From Streptomyces asiaticus (GTDB lineage: Bacteria; Actinomycetota; Actinomycetes; Streptomycetales; Streptomycetaceae): a DNA stretch of 64,000 nt. Below, one piece after another: positions 25,176 through 33,003 of the stretch. The notes under the pieces are model-generated. The model saw only the letters and a list, made by a program, of their open reading frames with translations. It was not told the DNA's origin and did not search any database. How positions within the stretch are numbered: position 1 is the stretch's first letter; each line of letters opens with the position of its first letter. A program made the translations under genes and the position numbers. The stretch spans positions 8,060,001 through 8,124,000 of the forward strand of contig NZ_JAGSHX010000006.1 in assembly GCF_018138715.1 (NCBI RefSeq), given 5' to 3'.

Positions 25176-26804
25176 TCAGATCACGCGGAAGAGGTCGGCG
25201 GCCGCGTGGACGTCGGTGAGGTCCTCGATGGAGCGGAGGTTGTCGCACAGGGCCTCCAGGACCGAGCCGGTCTCGGTGGCGCGCGGGGCGCCGATGACCA
25301 CGCCGAAGACCCGGAACCCCAACCGGTGTTTGGCGTCCTTCCAGCCGCGCATCCACTCCTCGGTGACACCGCATTCGTCGTCGGTGATCATCACGATGTC
25401 GCCACGTGTGCGGGCGGCGGCGTCGAACTCCTCCGCCAGCAGTCCGGCGGCCGCCGTCAGCGGCGCCTGGTAGCTGGTGCCGCCGCCGAGGAAGGTCTCC
25501 GCGAAGTCGAGGATCGGGTCGATACCGGCGGGCCGCGGCGCGTCGGCGGGGAAGCGGAAGACCCGGAGCTTGTCGGCGGCGGAGAACAGGATGCCGACGA
25601 AGTCGCGCCCCGCGTGGCGGGCCTGGTCCAGCAGGGCCAGGGCGCATGCCTTGGACCACGCCTCCCGGGTGACGCCGCCGGGCCCCGCCGCGTACATGGA
25701 GTGCGAGGTGTCGACGCACGCGACGATGGCGCCCTGGCCGGTGGTCTGCTCGCCCTGGGCGTCGTAGAGCATCAGCTCCCCGGCGGCGTAGCGCGCGGCG
25801 AACACCGCGCGCAGCTCGGGCAGGCCGAGGCCCGCCAGCTCGGAGGGGATGACACGGGACAGGTCGTCCCCGAGCGTGACGCCGACCAGCTCACCCGTGG
25901 CGTTCTCCACCTTGCGGGCGCGCTCGCCGGCGGCCATCTGCCGGAAGCGGCCGATCAGCTTGGCCCACCGGGCGAGGCGGCCGGTGCGCAGCCGCTCGGC
26001 GAGCCGGGCGCGCTCGTCGAACGGCATCCGCTCGAGCTCGCCGGGGGCCACGCCCCATGCCCGCATCAGCGCGGCCTCCTCCCGTACGGCCTCGGCGGCC
26101 TCGCTCGCCGCGTTCCGCGCGGCGGCGCGGATGCCGGGGGCCGCCGCCGCGAGGGCCCGCGTGGCGTGTTGGGCGGCTCGCCGCGCGGCGGCTTCGGCGG
26201 CCTCGGCGGCGTCGATCGCCTGGCGTACGGCGTCGGTGGCCGGGGCCGGCACGGTGCCGTCTCCGTCGGTCTCGTCCGCCGCCCGCTGGAGCGCCTCGTC
26301 CGCGGCGGCCGCCGCGCCGTCGGCGTCCTGCTGGGCCCTGCTCGCCCGCTCGGCCCGCTCCTGGGCCGCCCGGGAGCGCTCCAGCATCCCGCGCACCGCG
26401 GCGGCCTGGGCGAGCACGGCCATGGCGGCGGCGTACGGGTCGCCGGCCGTCTCCCGGCGCAGCTCGGCGAACTCCGGTGACTCCACCAGTGCCGAGACGA
26501 CCTGGTGGTTCACCAGCCGGGAGGGGGCCATCTCGGCGCGCTCGCGCAACCGCGGCCCGACCTTGTAGGCGGCCAGGAACACATCGGTGAGGAGGTCGGT
26601 GGCGTGGTCGTGGCGCCCGTTGAGCTCCTCGGCCACCTCGCGCAGCCCGGCCGACTGCTCATAGGTGTCGCGCCAGGTGATGCGGTCGAACCGGTCCGCG
26701 ACCACGGCCGCGGTGTGCCGTACGGGAGCGGTGGCGGACCGGCCCGGCCACGTTCCGGCCCGGCTCGCCGGATCGTCGGGCGCGGGCGCGTCGCGCCTGC
26801 TCAC
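25176..26804 (-). CDS. VWA-domain protein, ViaA-like partner of the MoxR ATPase
   Basis: A 542-residue protein from GTG 26804, which overlaps the stop of the MoxR gene (GTGA); the longer frame to 26996 lies inside that gene and is not used. Residues 1-320 are alpha-helical and Ala/Glu-rich with probable coiled coil (the stretch AAEAAARRAAQHATRAL). The C-terminal von Willebrand A domain has the MIDAS motif D-T-S-H-S in AIVACVDTSHSMY, plus the Thr in FLGGGTSYQAPLT and Asp in MITDDECG. A helical N-half with a C-terminal VWA matches ViaA, partner of the RavA ATPase, which acts on respiratory complexes and aminoglycoside sensitivity in enterobacteria. Confidence 0.87.
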   Translation of the reverse strand: MSRRDAPAPDDPASRAGTWPGRSATAPVRHTAAVVADRFDRITWRDTYEQSAGLREVAEELNGRHDHATDLLTDVFLAAYKVGPRLRERAEMAPSRLVNHQVVSALVESPEFAELRRETAGDPYAAAMAVLAQAAAVRGMLERSRAAQERAERASRAQQDADGAAAAADEALQRAADETDGDGTVPAPATDAVRQAIDAAEAAEAAARRAAQHATRALAAAAPGIRAAARNAASEAAEAVREEAALMRAWGVAPGELERMPFDERARLAERLRTGRLARWAKLIGRFRQMAAGERARKVENATGELVGVTLGDDLSRVIPSELAGLGLPELRAVFAARYAAGELMLYDAQGEQTTGQGAIVACVDTSHSMYAAGPGGVTREAWSKACALALLDQARHAGRDFVGILFSAADKLRVFRFPADAPRPAGIDPILDFAETFLGGGTSYQAPLTAAAGLLAEEFDAAARTRGDIVMITDDECGVTEEWMRGWKDAKHRLGFRVFGVVIGAPRATETGSVLEALCDNLRSIEDLTDVHAAADLFRVI

Positions 26805-28096
26805 AGCTGGGCCTGCACCATGCTCGCGTCCACGCCGAGGGCCTCGGTGAGCACACGGGCGCGTACGGCGCGCTGGCGGCCGGTGACCCGGTCGATGGCG
26901 GCGGTGGAGCGACCGGCGCGCGCCGCGTCCTGGCGCAGCCTCTCCAGCCGCTTCCCCGCCATGGCGAGCTTGTTGTGGGCCTGTCTGATGACCCACTCGC
27001 TCAGCGCCTCGCGGGACTGCCCGGCCATGGCGTCGAGTTGGGCCTCCAGCTCATCGAGGGCGTCGGCCAGGTCGAGCGCCTCCTTGGCGTCGGGGTTGAC
27101 CAGGTGCAGCACCTCGCGCTCGACGGTCGGGCGTTCTGCGGGGGAGTCCCACAGCACATGCGTCAGCACCGACAGGTCGGTCTCGGCGACCGCCGGGCGG
27201 CCGTCGAGGTACGCGGACGCCTGGAGCAGGCCCACCGCCTGCCGCCAGCGGCGGTCGGAGGCGATGAGCTCCTTGCGGCGCAGGGCGGCCCGCAGCGTGC
27301 ACACCGCGTCCACGATCGCGTCGGGGACGTCCACGGCCGGGACGGCCCCGGCCACGGCGTGCCGCAACGCGGTCAGCTCGACCGTGGTCCGTGGCGGTGC
27401 CGCCGGGCGGCTGACGGCGGAGCGGACCAGCGCGGCGAAGTTCGAGGGGTCTTCCAGATAGCCGACCTCGATCCGCACCAGCAGCCGGTCGTAGATCGCG
27501 GCCGAGTCCTCTCCGCCGGGCAGTTCGTTGCTCGCCGTGATGGCCCCGATCAGCGGGCAGCGGATCGGGGGGCCGCCGTTCTCGGGGTGGTAGATCCGCT
27601 CGTTGAGGTAGCCCAGCGTCTCGTTGAGCGCCGCCGTGGAGCACTTGAAGATCTCGTCGATGAAGGCGATGTGCGCGGTCGTGGCGCGGCCGTCGTAGAC
27701 CTGGCGGTACTCGCCCCGGGCCAGCGCGGCCACGTCGATGGGGCCGAACATCCGCGTGGGCGCGGTGAACTTCGACAGCAGGATCTCCCAGTAGGCCGCG
27801 CCCTCGACCCTGCCCGTGAGCTCCCGGGCCAGCTCGGACTTCGCCGTCCCGGGCGGCCCGAGTACCAAGGAGTGCTGCCCGGCCAGCAGCGTCACCACCA
27901 GCGTCCGCACCACGTCGGCGCGCTCGTAGAAGCGGTCCGACAGCTCGTCGATGATGGCCCGCAGCCTCTTGGCGGTGTCCTGCGCGTCCGGCGTGTCGGG
28001 TGCGTCCGCGCCCTGTGTGTCCTCGGCGTCCGGCGTGTCCTCTGCGCCCGGCGTGTCGTGTGCGTCCTGTGTGCCCTCAGCATCCATGTCCGACAT
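26801..28096 (-). CDS. MoxR-family AAA+ ATPase, RavA-like
   Basis: A 431-residue ATPase, start ATG 28096 abutting the TetR stop. After an acidic Asp/Thr/Pro-rich repeat of about 40 residues (TPGAEDTPDAEDTQ) comes the MoxR core: Walker A LVLGPPGTAKSELARELTG, Walker B HIAFIDEIFKCS, sensor 1 GAITASNELPGGED and the arginine-bearing IYDRLLVRIEVGYLED. The C-terminal helical part carries LDELEAQLDAMAGQ. The pairing with a downstream VWA gene is the RavA-ViaA layout: a chaperone-like ATPase remodelling a client, often a metallo-enzyme or respiratory complex. The acidic N-terminal repeat is unusual for the family. Confidence 0.88.
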   Translation of the reverse strand: MSDMDAEGTQDAHDTPGAEDTPDAEDTQGADAPDTPDAQDTAKRLRAIIDELSDRFYERADVVRTLVVTLLAGQHSLVLGPPGTAKSELARELTGRVEGAAYWEILLSKFTAPTRMFGPIDVAALARGEYRQVYDGRATTAHIAFIDEIFKCSTAALNETLGYLNERIYHPENGGPPIRCPLIGAITASNELPGGEDSAAIYDRLLVRIEVGYLEDPSNFAALVRSAVSRPAAPPRTTVELTALRHAVAGAVPAVDVPDAIVDAVCTLRAALRRKELIASDRRWRQAVGLLQASAYLDGRPAVAETDLSVLTHVLWDSPAERPTVEREVLHLVNPDAKEALDLADALDELEAQLDAMAGQSREALSEWVIRQAHNKLAMAGKRLERLRQDAARAGRSTAAIDRVTGRQRAVRARVLTEALGVDASMVQAQL

Positions 28097-28723
28097 TCAA
28101 CTCCCAGCCTGCGACGCCCTGTTCAATCCGCCCGCCAGCGCGTCGAAGGCGAGCGTCAGACGACGTCGATGCGCGGCACCGACCTCGTCGAGGTTCTCTC
28201 CGGCGAGTCGTCGCTTCACCGTCTCGACGGCGACCGTGCGGTACGCGGCGACGAGCAGGGCCGCGGTCAGCGTGCTGTCGCCGGAGAAACGAGTGTCGGC
28301 GTCGAGTTCCGCCGCGAGTGTCTCCTCCATCTCGGACGCGAAGAGGCGAAGCCGTGCGATCAGCGCGGGGGACGCCATCACGGTGCGCAGGAACGGCTCG
28401 ACACCCTCCCCGAGCCCGGACAGCACATGGCGTTCCGTGGCCAGTGCGAGGGCGGCTCGGCGCATGGCTTCGACGGGGTCCAGGTCATCCGCGCGTTCGC
28501 GGAGCACGGTCCGCACGGTGTCGAGGGCCTCCGGGAAGCGGTCGAACAGGAGGTCCTCCTTGCGGTCGAAGTGTGCGAAGACCGTCACCTTCGACACTCC
28601 GGCGGCCGCGGCGACCTCGTTGATGGTCACATCGTCGAACCCGCGCTCCAGAAACAGCTGGGTTGCGACGGAGGCGATGCGAGCCCGGGTCTGCGCTCCG
28701 CCACGGTCCCCTCGATTCGGCAT
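28097..28723 (-). CDS. TetR-family regulator
   Basis: A 208-residue repressor, start ATG 28723. The helix-turn-helix is ARIASVATQLFLERGFDDVT followed by INEVAAAAGVSKVTVFAHF. The C-terminal ligand domain is typical and not assignable. It is divergent from a FAD monooxygenase, with a palindrome in the 70-base gap that fits a TetR operator. Unusually, its stop abuts the MoxR ATPase start (TGA then ATG), so the regulator and the RavA-ViaA-like pair look like one transcript. Confidence 0.9.
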   Translation of the reverse strand: MPNRGDRGGAQTRARIASVATQLFLERGFDDVTINEVAAAAGVSKVTVFAHFDRKEDLLFDRFPEALDTVRTVLRERADDLDPVEAMRRAALALATERHVLSGLGEGVEPFLRTVMASPALIARLRLFASEMEETLAAELDADTRFSGDSTLTAALLVAAYRTVAVETVKRRLAGENLDEVGAAHRRRLTLAFDALAGGLNRASQAGS

Positions 28724-28746
28724 GTGACAACGCTAGCCCTTCCCGT

Positions 28747-28780
28747 TATCTTTACCGAGTAAGCTTACCGAGTAAAGATA
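28747..28780. promoter_or_regulatory. TetR operator between the regulator and FAD monooxygenase genes
   Basis: The outer arms TATCTTTAC (28747-28755) and GTAAAGATA (28772-28780) are perfect inverted repeats, and the centre GTAAGCTTAC (28759-28768) is itself palindromic. The A/T-rich site stands out from its GC-rich surroundings, between the starts at 28723 and 28794. A GAAGGAG ribosome site follows for the monooxygenase. Confidence 0.8.
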
Positions 28781-28793
28781 GAAGGAGCGTGTC

Positions 28794-30524
28794 ATGCGGC
28801 GCAGCGATGTGATCGTCGTCGGAGCCGGGCCCACGGGTCTCTTCCTCGCCGGTGAACTGGCACTCCAGGGCGTACGGGTGATGGTCCTGGAGCGGCTCCG
28901 GGAGCCCGATCCGACGATCAAGGCCGGGTCGATCAATGTCGCCAGTGCGGAAATCCTCGACCGGCGCGGGCTGTTGCCGGCCGCGGAGGACGTACAGCGG
29001 CGGCTGCTGGCGGCCGTCGGTGCCTTCGCCGGCCACGGCCGGAGGAACGCCCTCGTCGACCAGCTGGACCGGGATGCGCGGGGCGCGCGCCGCTTCCCGG
29101 TCGCCGGGCATTTCGCGGGCATGCTGTTCCGCGCTGAGCTGGTCGATCAGGGCGATCCGGCGCTGGCCGCACACACCGCGGTCTCGGGCGGCGTCCTTGT
29201 GCCCCAGTACGATCTCGAGTTGCTGCTCGGGGAGCACTGCGCCCGGCTCGGTGTGGAGGTGCGCCGAGGTGTCGAGGTGCACGGTGTGCGTGGTGCGGGT
29301 GTGCGTGGTCCGGGTGTGCCTGAGGTGCGTGGCACGCGACACGCGGAAGCGGACCTCGCCGACGACGCCGATGTCGTGGTGGAGACCAGCGCGGGCGAGC
29401 TGACGGCCGGGTGGGTCGTCGCGGCCGACGGCGGCCGCAGCGCGATCCGCGGGCAGCTGGGCATCGGCTTCACCGGAACCGATCCGCAGCTGGTGGGGTA
29501 CCAGGCGGTGGCCGACTTCGACGACCCCGGCGAGCTGAGCCGCGGCTGGACCTGGACGCCCCGCGGCATCTACGCCTACGGCCCGATCCCCGGGCGCATT
29601 CTCGTCGCTCGCTTCGGCCCGCGGCCGCAGGACCGCGACGCCCCCGTCACGCTCGACGAACTCCAGGCGGTCATACGCGATGTCACCGGCGTCGATGTGA
29701 CGCTCAAGGGCCTGCGCGGCCGTGCGACCAGCTGGTCCGACAACGCCCGGCAGGCCCGGTCCTACCGGCGCGGCCGGGTGCTGCTCGCGGGCGATGCCGC
29801 GCATGTGCACGCGCCGTTCAGCGGCCAGGGGCTGAACCTCGGCCTCGGCGACGCGGTCAACCTCGGTTGGAAGCTCGCCGCGACCGTGCGGGGGCACGCT
29901 CCGGCCGGACTGCTCGACAGCTACGAGAGCGAACGCCATCCGATCGCGGCGTGGGTGCTCGACTGGACGCGGGCGCAGGTCGCCCTGATGCGCGGCGACG
30001 AACACACCGCGCGGCTGCGCGAGGTCGTCGGCGGCGAACTGTTCACCGCGCCGGGCGTGATGAACCGCGTGGTCGCGCTGACGTCGGGGATCACACAGCG
30101 CTATGACGTGGCCGCGGGGGCGGCGGAGCCGGTCGGCTCGATCGCCGGGGATGTCGCACTGGCCTCCGGCGACCGGCTCGCCGACCACGCCCACGACGGC
30201 CGTTTCGTCCTCGTCGACCGTTCGCCCGACGGGCGCTTCGCCGAGGCCGTACGCCCGATGGAGCACCGGATCGCGTACGTGGCGGACCCCGCCTCCGCCA
30301 CGTCGCCACCCAGCCTGCTCGTACGACCCGACGGCGTCATCGTCTGGGCCGACTCGCGCGACACCGCCACGTCCGACATCGCCACGTCCGGCACCGCCAC
30401 GTCCGACATCGCCACGTCCGGCACCGCCACCTCCGACATCGCCACGTCCGGCACCGCCACCTCCGACGACGGCGCTCTCAAGGAGCTCGACGCCGCGATT
30501 CAGCGCTGGGTCGGCACACGCTGA
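28794..30524 (+). CDS. FAD-dependent aromatic monooxygenase (PHBH-type)
   Basis: A 576-residue flavoprotein hydroxylase, start ATG 28794. The FAD/NADPH motifs are DVIVVGAGPTGLFLAGELAL (GxGxxG), VVAADGGRSAIRGQLGIGF (DG motif) and GRVLLAGDAAHVHAPFSGQG (GD motif), in family order. It would insert one oxygen into an aromatic or polyketide ring using NAD(P)H and O2; such genes also inactivate rifamycin or tetracycline. Two low-complexity inserts are odd: a VHGVRGAGVRGPGVPEVRG stretch at residues 162-180 and Ala-Thr-Ser repeats near the C-terminus. The divergent TetR probably controls it, so the substrate may be a xenobiotic or antibiotic. Confidence 0.88.
   Translation: MRRSDVIVVGAGPTGLFLAGELALQGVRVMVLERLREPDPTIKAGSINVASAEILDRRGLLPAAEDVQRRLLAAVGAFAGHGRRNALVDQLDRDARGARRFPVAGHFAGMLFRAELVDQGDPALAAHTAVSGGVLVPQYDLELLLGEHCARLGVEVRRGVEVHGVRGAGVRGPGVPEVRGTRHAEADLADDADVVVETSAGELTAGWVVAADGGRSAIRGQLGIGFTGTDPQLVGYQAVADFDDPGELSRGWTWTPRGIYAYGPIPGRILVARFGPRPQDRDAPVTLDELQAVIRDVTGVDVTLKGLRGRATSWSDNARQARSYRRGRVLLAGDAAHVHAPFSGQGLNLGLGDAVNLGWKLAATVRGHAPAGLLDSYESERHPIAAWVLDWTRAQVALMRGDEHTARLREVVGGELFTAPGVMNRVVALTSGITQRYDVAAGAAEPVGSIAGDVALASGDRLADHAHDGRFVLVDRSPDGRFAEAVRPMEHRIAYVADPASATSPPSLLVRPDGVIVWADSRDTATSDIATSGTATSDIATSGTATSDIATSGTATSDDGALKELDAAIQRWVGTR
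30362..30470 (+). repeat. 30-bp tandem repeat inside the FAD monooxygenase gene
   Basis: A little over three copies of a 30-bp unit encode (T-A-T-S-D-I-A-T-S-G) repeats near the C-terminus of the monooxygenase. Each unit is made of two related 15-bp halves (GCCACGTCCGACATC and GCCACGTCCGGCACC). The period is a multiple of three, so copy-number change keeps the frame. Confidence 0.85.
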
Positions 30525-30539
30525 GCGTGCCGCCTTCGT

Positions 30540-31535
30540 TCACCGCCCCAGGATACGGTCGATATCGGCCATCTGCCCGGCCGTGAGCGGCCCCTTCGCG
30601 ATCGCGCCCGCGTTCTCCTCGGCCTGGGCGACCGTACGGAAGCCGGGGATCGGGATCGTCCGCGGGCTGCGGGCCCAGATCCAGGCGAGGGCGCCTTGCA
30701 CGAGGGTACGGCCGTCGCTGGTGAGGAGGGACCGCAGGGCATCGACCCGGCGGAGCCAGACCGGGTCCGCGCCCGCGTTCGCGATGAACCCCGGCAGCCA
30801 GGCGGGCGGCGCGTTGCGGATGTCCCCGTCGTCCAGGGCGCGCCCGGCGGTGTGCTTACCGGCGAGCAGCCCCATGGCGAGGGGGCTGCGGTTGATGCTG
30901 GCGAGGTCCGACTCCGCGCAGAGCGCGAGGAGTTCGGGCGCGTCCTGGAGGATGTTCAGCCGGTGCTGGACGGCCGCGCAGTGCGGCCCCTCGGCGAAGA
31001 CGGCGGCCCGGTCGGGGTCGTCGGTGCTCCACGCGTAGGCGCGGATGAGCCCCTCGCGTACCAACTCCTCGCAGACATCGCGGAGTTGCACGGCCCGCTC
31101 GGGGTCGGCGTCGGAGATGTGGAGCTGGTACAGGTCGATATGGTCCGTGTTCAGGCGTTGCAGCGAGGCGGTCAGGGCGCGGCGTACATGCTCCGGGGAG
31201 TCGTCCTGGCCCTCGCGGATCCGGGTCCGCTCGTCGAAGACATTGCCCCATTTCGTGGCGACGACGACATCGCCGCGGTGCTTGCCGAGGGCACGGCCGA
31301 GCACGCGTTCGCTGTGGCCGGTGCCGTACGCGTCGGCGGTGTCGAAGAAGGTGACGCCGAGGTCGAGTGCGCGCCGGATCGCGTGCACCGACTCGTCGTC
31401 GTCGACCTTGCCCCAGCCCAGGGGCTGCCCGTCGGTGGACTGCCACTCACCGCCGATGGCCCAGCAGCCGAAGCCGAGGGGACTCACGTCGATGCCGCTG
31501 CGGCCCAGCGTTCTGTTGTGCGCCATGGTCTCCAT
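30540..31535 (-). CDS. Aldo/keto reductase
   Basis: About 331 residues from ATG 31535 (METMAHNRTLGRSG); ATG 31526 is also possible, and the frame beyond runs into a terminator. The catalytic tetrad is visible: Asp and Tyr in FFDTADAYGTGHSE, Lys in VATKWGNVF and His in LYQLHISDADP. It is a cytoplasmic NADPH-dependent reductase of aldehydes or ketones in the AKR superfamily with no sign of a specific substrate. It is separated from the chitinase gene by a 19-bp hairpin and converges on the FAD monooxygenase. Confidence 0.9.
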   Translation of the reverse strand: METMAHNRTLGRSGIDVSPLGFGCWAIGGEWQSTDGQPLGWGKVDDDESVHAIRRALDLGVTFFDTADAYGTGHSERVLGRALGKHRGDVVVATKWGNVFDERTRIREGQDDSPEHVRRALTASLQRLNTDHIDLYQLHISDADPERAVQLRDVCEELVREGLIRAYAWSTDDPDRAAVFAEGPHCAAVQHRLNILQDAPELLALCAESDLASINRSPLAMGLLAGKHTAGRALDDGDIRNAPPAWLPGFIANAGADPVWLRRVDALRSLLTSDGRTLVQGALAWIWARSPRTIPIPGFRTVAQAEENAGAIAKGPLTAGQMADIDRILGR

Positions 31536-31574
31536 GCCGGTGAACGGTAGGAGTTGAAGCGCACACCAAGGCAA

Positions 31575-31615
31575 GCCCCGGGTCATGGGCGCCACCGGCG
31601 CCCATGACCCGGGGC
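31575..31615. terminator. Very strong terminator hairpin after the GH18 chitinase
   Basis: A perfect 19-bp stem (31575-31593 with 31597-31615) and a 3-base loop, 7 bases beyond the chitinase stop. Confidence 0.85.
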
Positions 31616-31621
31616 GATCGC

Positions 31622-32791
31622 TCAACGGCCGTAGTAGCTTTCGAAGTTCTTCGAGAACTCGCCGCCGTTGAAGCCGTCCCAGTTGATCGACCAGGCCATC
31701 AGCCCGCGGAGGGCGGGCCGGCTGCCGTGGGGCTCATAGCCACCGCAGTCGCTCTTCTTCGTCAGGCAGTTGAGGGCCTTGGTCACATCACCGGGCGTGG
31801 TGTGGCCGTTGCCCGCGTTGGGGCTCGCGGGCAGGCCGATCGCCACCTGGGAGGGGTCCAGCGGGGGGAAGACGTTGTCGGTGTCGCCCGCGACGGGGAA
31901 GCCGGTGAGCAGCATGTCGGTCATCGCGATGTGGAAGTCGGCGTTGCCCATGTTGTGGAACTGGTTGTCCAGCCCCATGATCGGTCCGGAGTTGTAGTCC
32001 TGGACGTGCAGCAGGGTGAGATCGTCCCGCAGCGCGTGGATGACCGGCAGATACGCCCCGGCGCGGGGGTCCTGACCGCCGGAGGGGCCCGAGCCGTAGA
32101 ACTGGTAGCCCAGCTGGACGAAGAAGGTTTCCGGAGCCATGGTGAGGACGAAGTCGGATCCGTACTTCGCCTTGAGCGACTTCACGGCCGCGATGAGATT
32201 GACGATCGAGGGGGTCTTCGGGTTCTTGAAGTCGGTGTCGCCGTCGTCCAGCGACAGCGAGTGGCCCTCGAAGTCGATGTCGAGGCCGTCCAGTCCGTAC
32301 TTGTCGATGATCGCCCCGACCGACTCGACGAACTTGTCACGGGCGGCGGTGGTGGTGAGCTGCACCTGGCCGTTCTGCCCGCCGATGGATATGAGCACCT
32401 TCTTGCCCGCGGCCTGTTTGGCCTTGATGGCGGCCTTGAACTCGTCCTCCGACTCGACGTTCGGGCATTCGCTCTGGGGGCAGAGGCTGAAGCGGATGTC
32501 GCCGGAGGTGGTGGAGGTGGGCTCGCCGAAGGCCAGGTCGATGATGTCCCAGCTGTCGGGGACATCGGCCATCCGGGTGTATCCGGAGCCGTTGGCGAAG
32601 CTCGAGTGCAGATAGCCCACGAGCGCGTGCTCGGGGAGTGCCGCCTTCGTGGTGGCGGAAGTGGCACCCGCGTCGGAGGTGGTACCCGCGTCGGCGGTCG
32701 TCGTCGAGACCGTGGCGAGCAGCCCGGCCGCGGCGACGGAGGCGCACACGCCGGTCAGGACCCTCTTGCTCAAGGGGAAACGGAGGCTCAT
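31622..32791 (-). CDS. Secreted GH18 chitinase
   Basis: A 389-residue chitinase, start ATG 32791 (MSLRFPLSKRVLTG) with AAGGAG upstream; the frame to 32887 is noncoding leader. A Sec signal (GVCASVAAAGLLATVSTTTADA) is followed by a short Thr/Ser/Ala linker and a single GH18 TIM barrel. The chitin-binding and catalytic motifs are VLISIGGQNGQ and YGLDGLDIDFEGHS, the latter containing D-x-x-D-x-D-x-E with the proton-donor Glu. LMAWSINWDGFNGGEF closes the barrel. No separate chitin-binding domain is present. The promoter carries two DasR-like sites, so induction by N-acetylglucosamine or chitin oligomers is expected. Confidence 0.92.
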   Translation of the reverse strand: MSLRFPLSKRVLTGVCASVAAAGLLATVSTTTADAGTTSDAGATSATTKAALPEHALVGYLHSSFANGSGYTRMADVPDSWDIIDLAFGEPTSTTSGDIRFSLCPQSECPNVESEDEFKAAIKAKQAAGKKVLISIGGQNGQVQLTTTAARDKFVESVGAIIDKYGLDGLDIDFEGHSLSLDDGDTDFKNPKTPSIVNLIAAVKSLKAKYGSDFVLTMAPETFFVQLGYQFYGSGPSGGQDPRAGAYLPVIHALRDDLTLLHVQDYNSGPIMGLDNQFHNMGNADFHIAMTDMLLTGFPVAGDTDNVFPPLDPSQVAIGLPASPNAGNGHTTPGDVTKALNCLTKKSDCGGYEPHGSRPALRGLMAWSINWDGFNGGEFSKNFESYYGR

Positions 32792-32893
32792 GGGGGCCGC
32801 TCCTTGGTGTGTGGGGGGGAAGGCGGAGCTGAGATTGACCTGAGGGGGATGGGGGGACGGGAGGCATGGGGGAGGTCGCGCGCCCATGAGACA

Positions 32894-32931
32894 ACAGGAC
32901 TAGACCACTAGTGTCAATGGTCCGGACCACA
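32894..32931 (-). promoter_or_regulatory. Chitinase promoter with two DasR-like (dre) elements
   Basis: On the minus strand AGTGGTCTAGTCCTGT (32909-32894) matches the DasR consensus AGTGGTCTAGACCACT at 13 of 16 positions, and TGTGGTCCGGACCATT (32931-32916) matches at 12 of 16. A consensus -35 TTGACA lies between them (32917-32912). The layout recalls the paired direct repeats known at Streptomyces chitinase promoters. The -10 is not clear. Confidence 0.72.
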
Positions 32932-33003
32932 TCGGACGGCGGATCTTTACGTTCAGTGTTGCGTTGCCGTGGCGTTCGCTCCACGGCTGGTCGGCCGTAT
33001 GCG

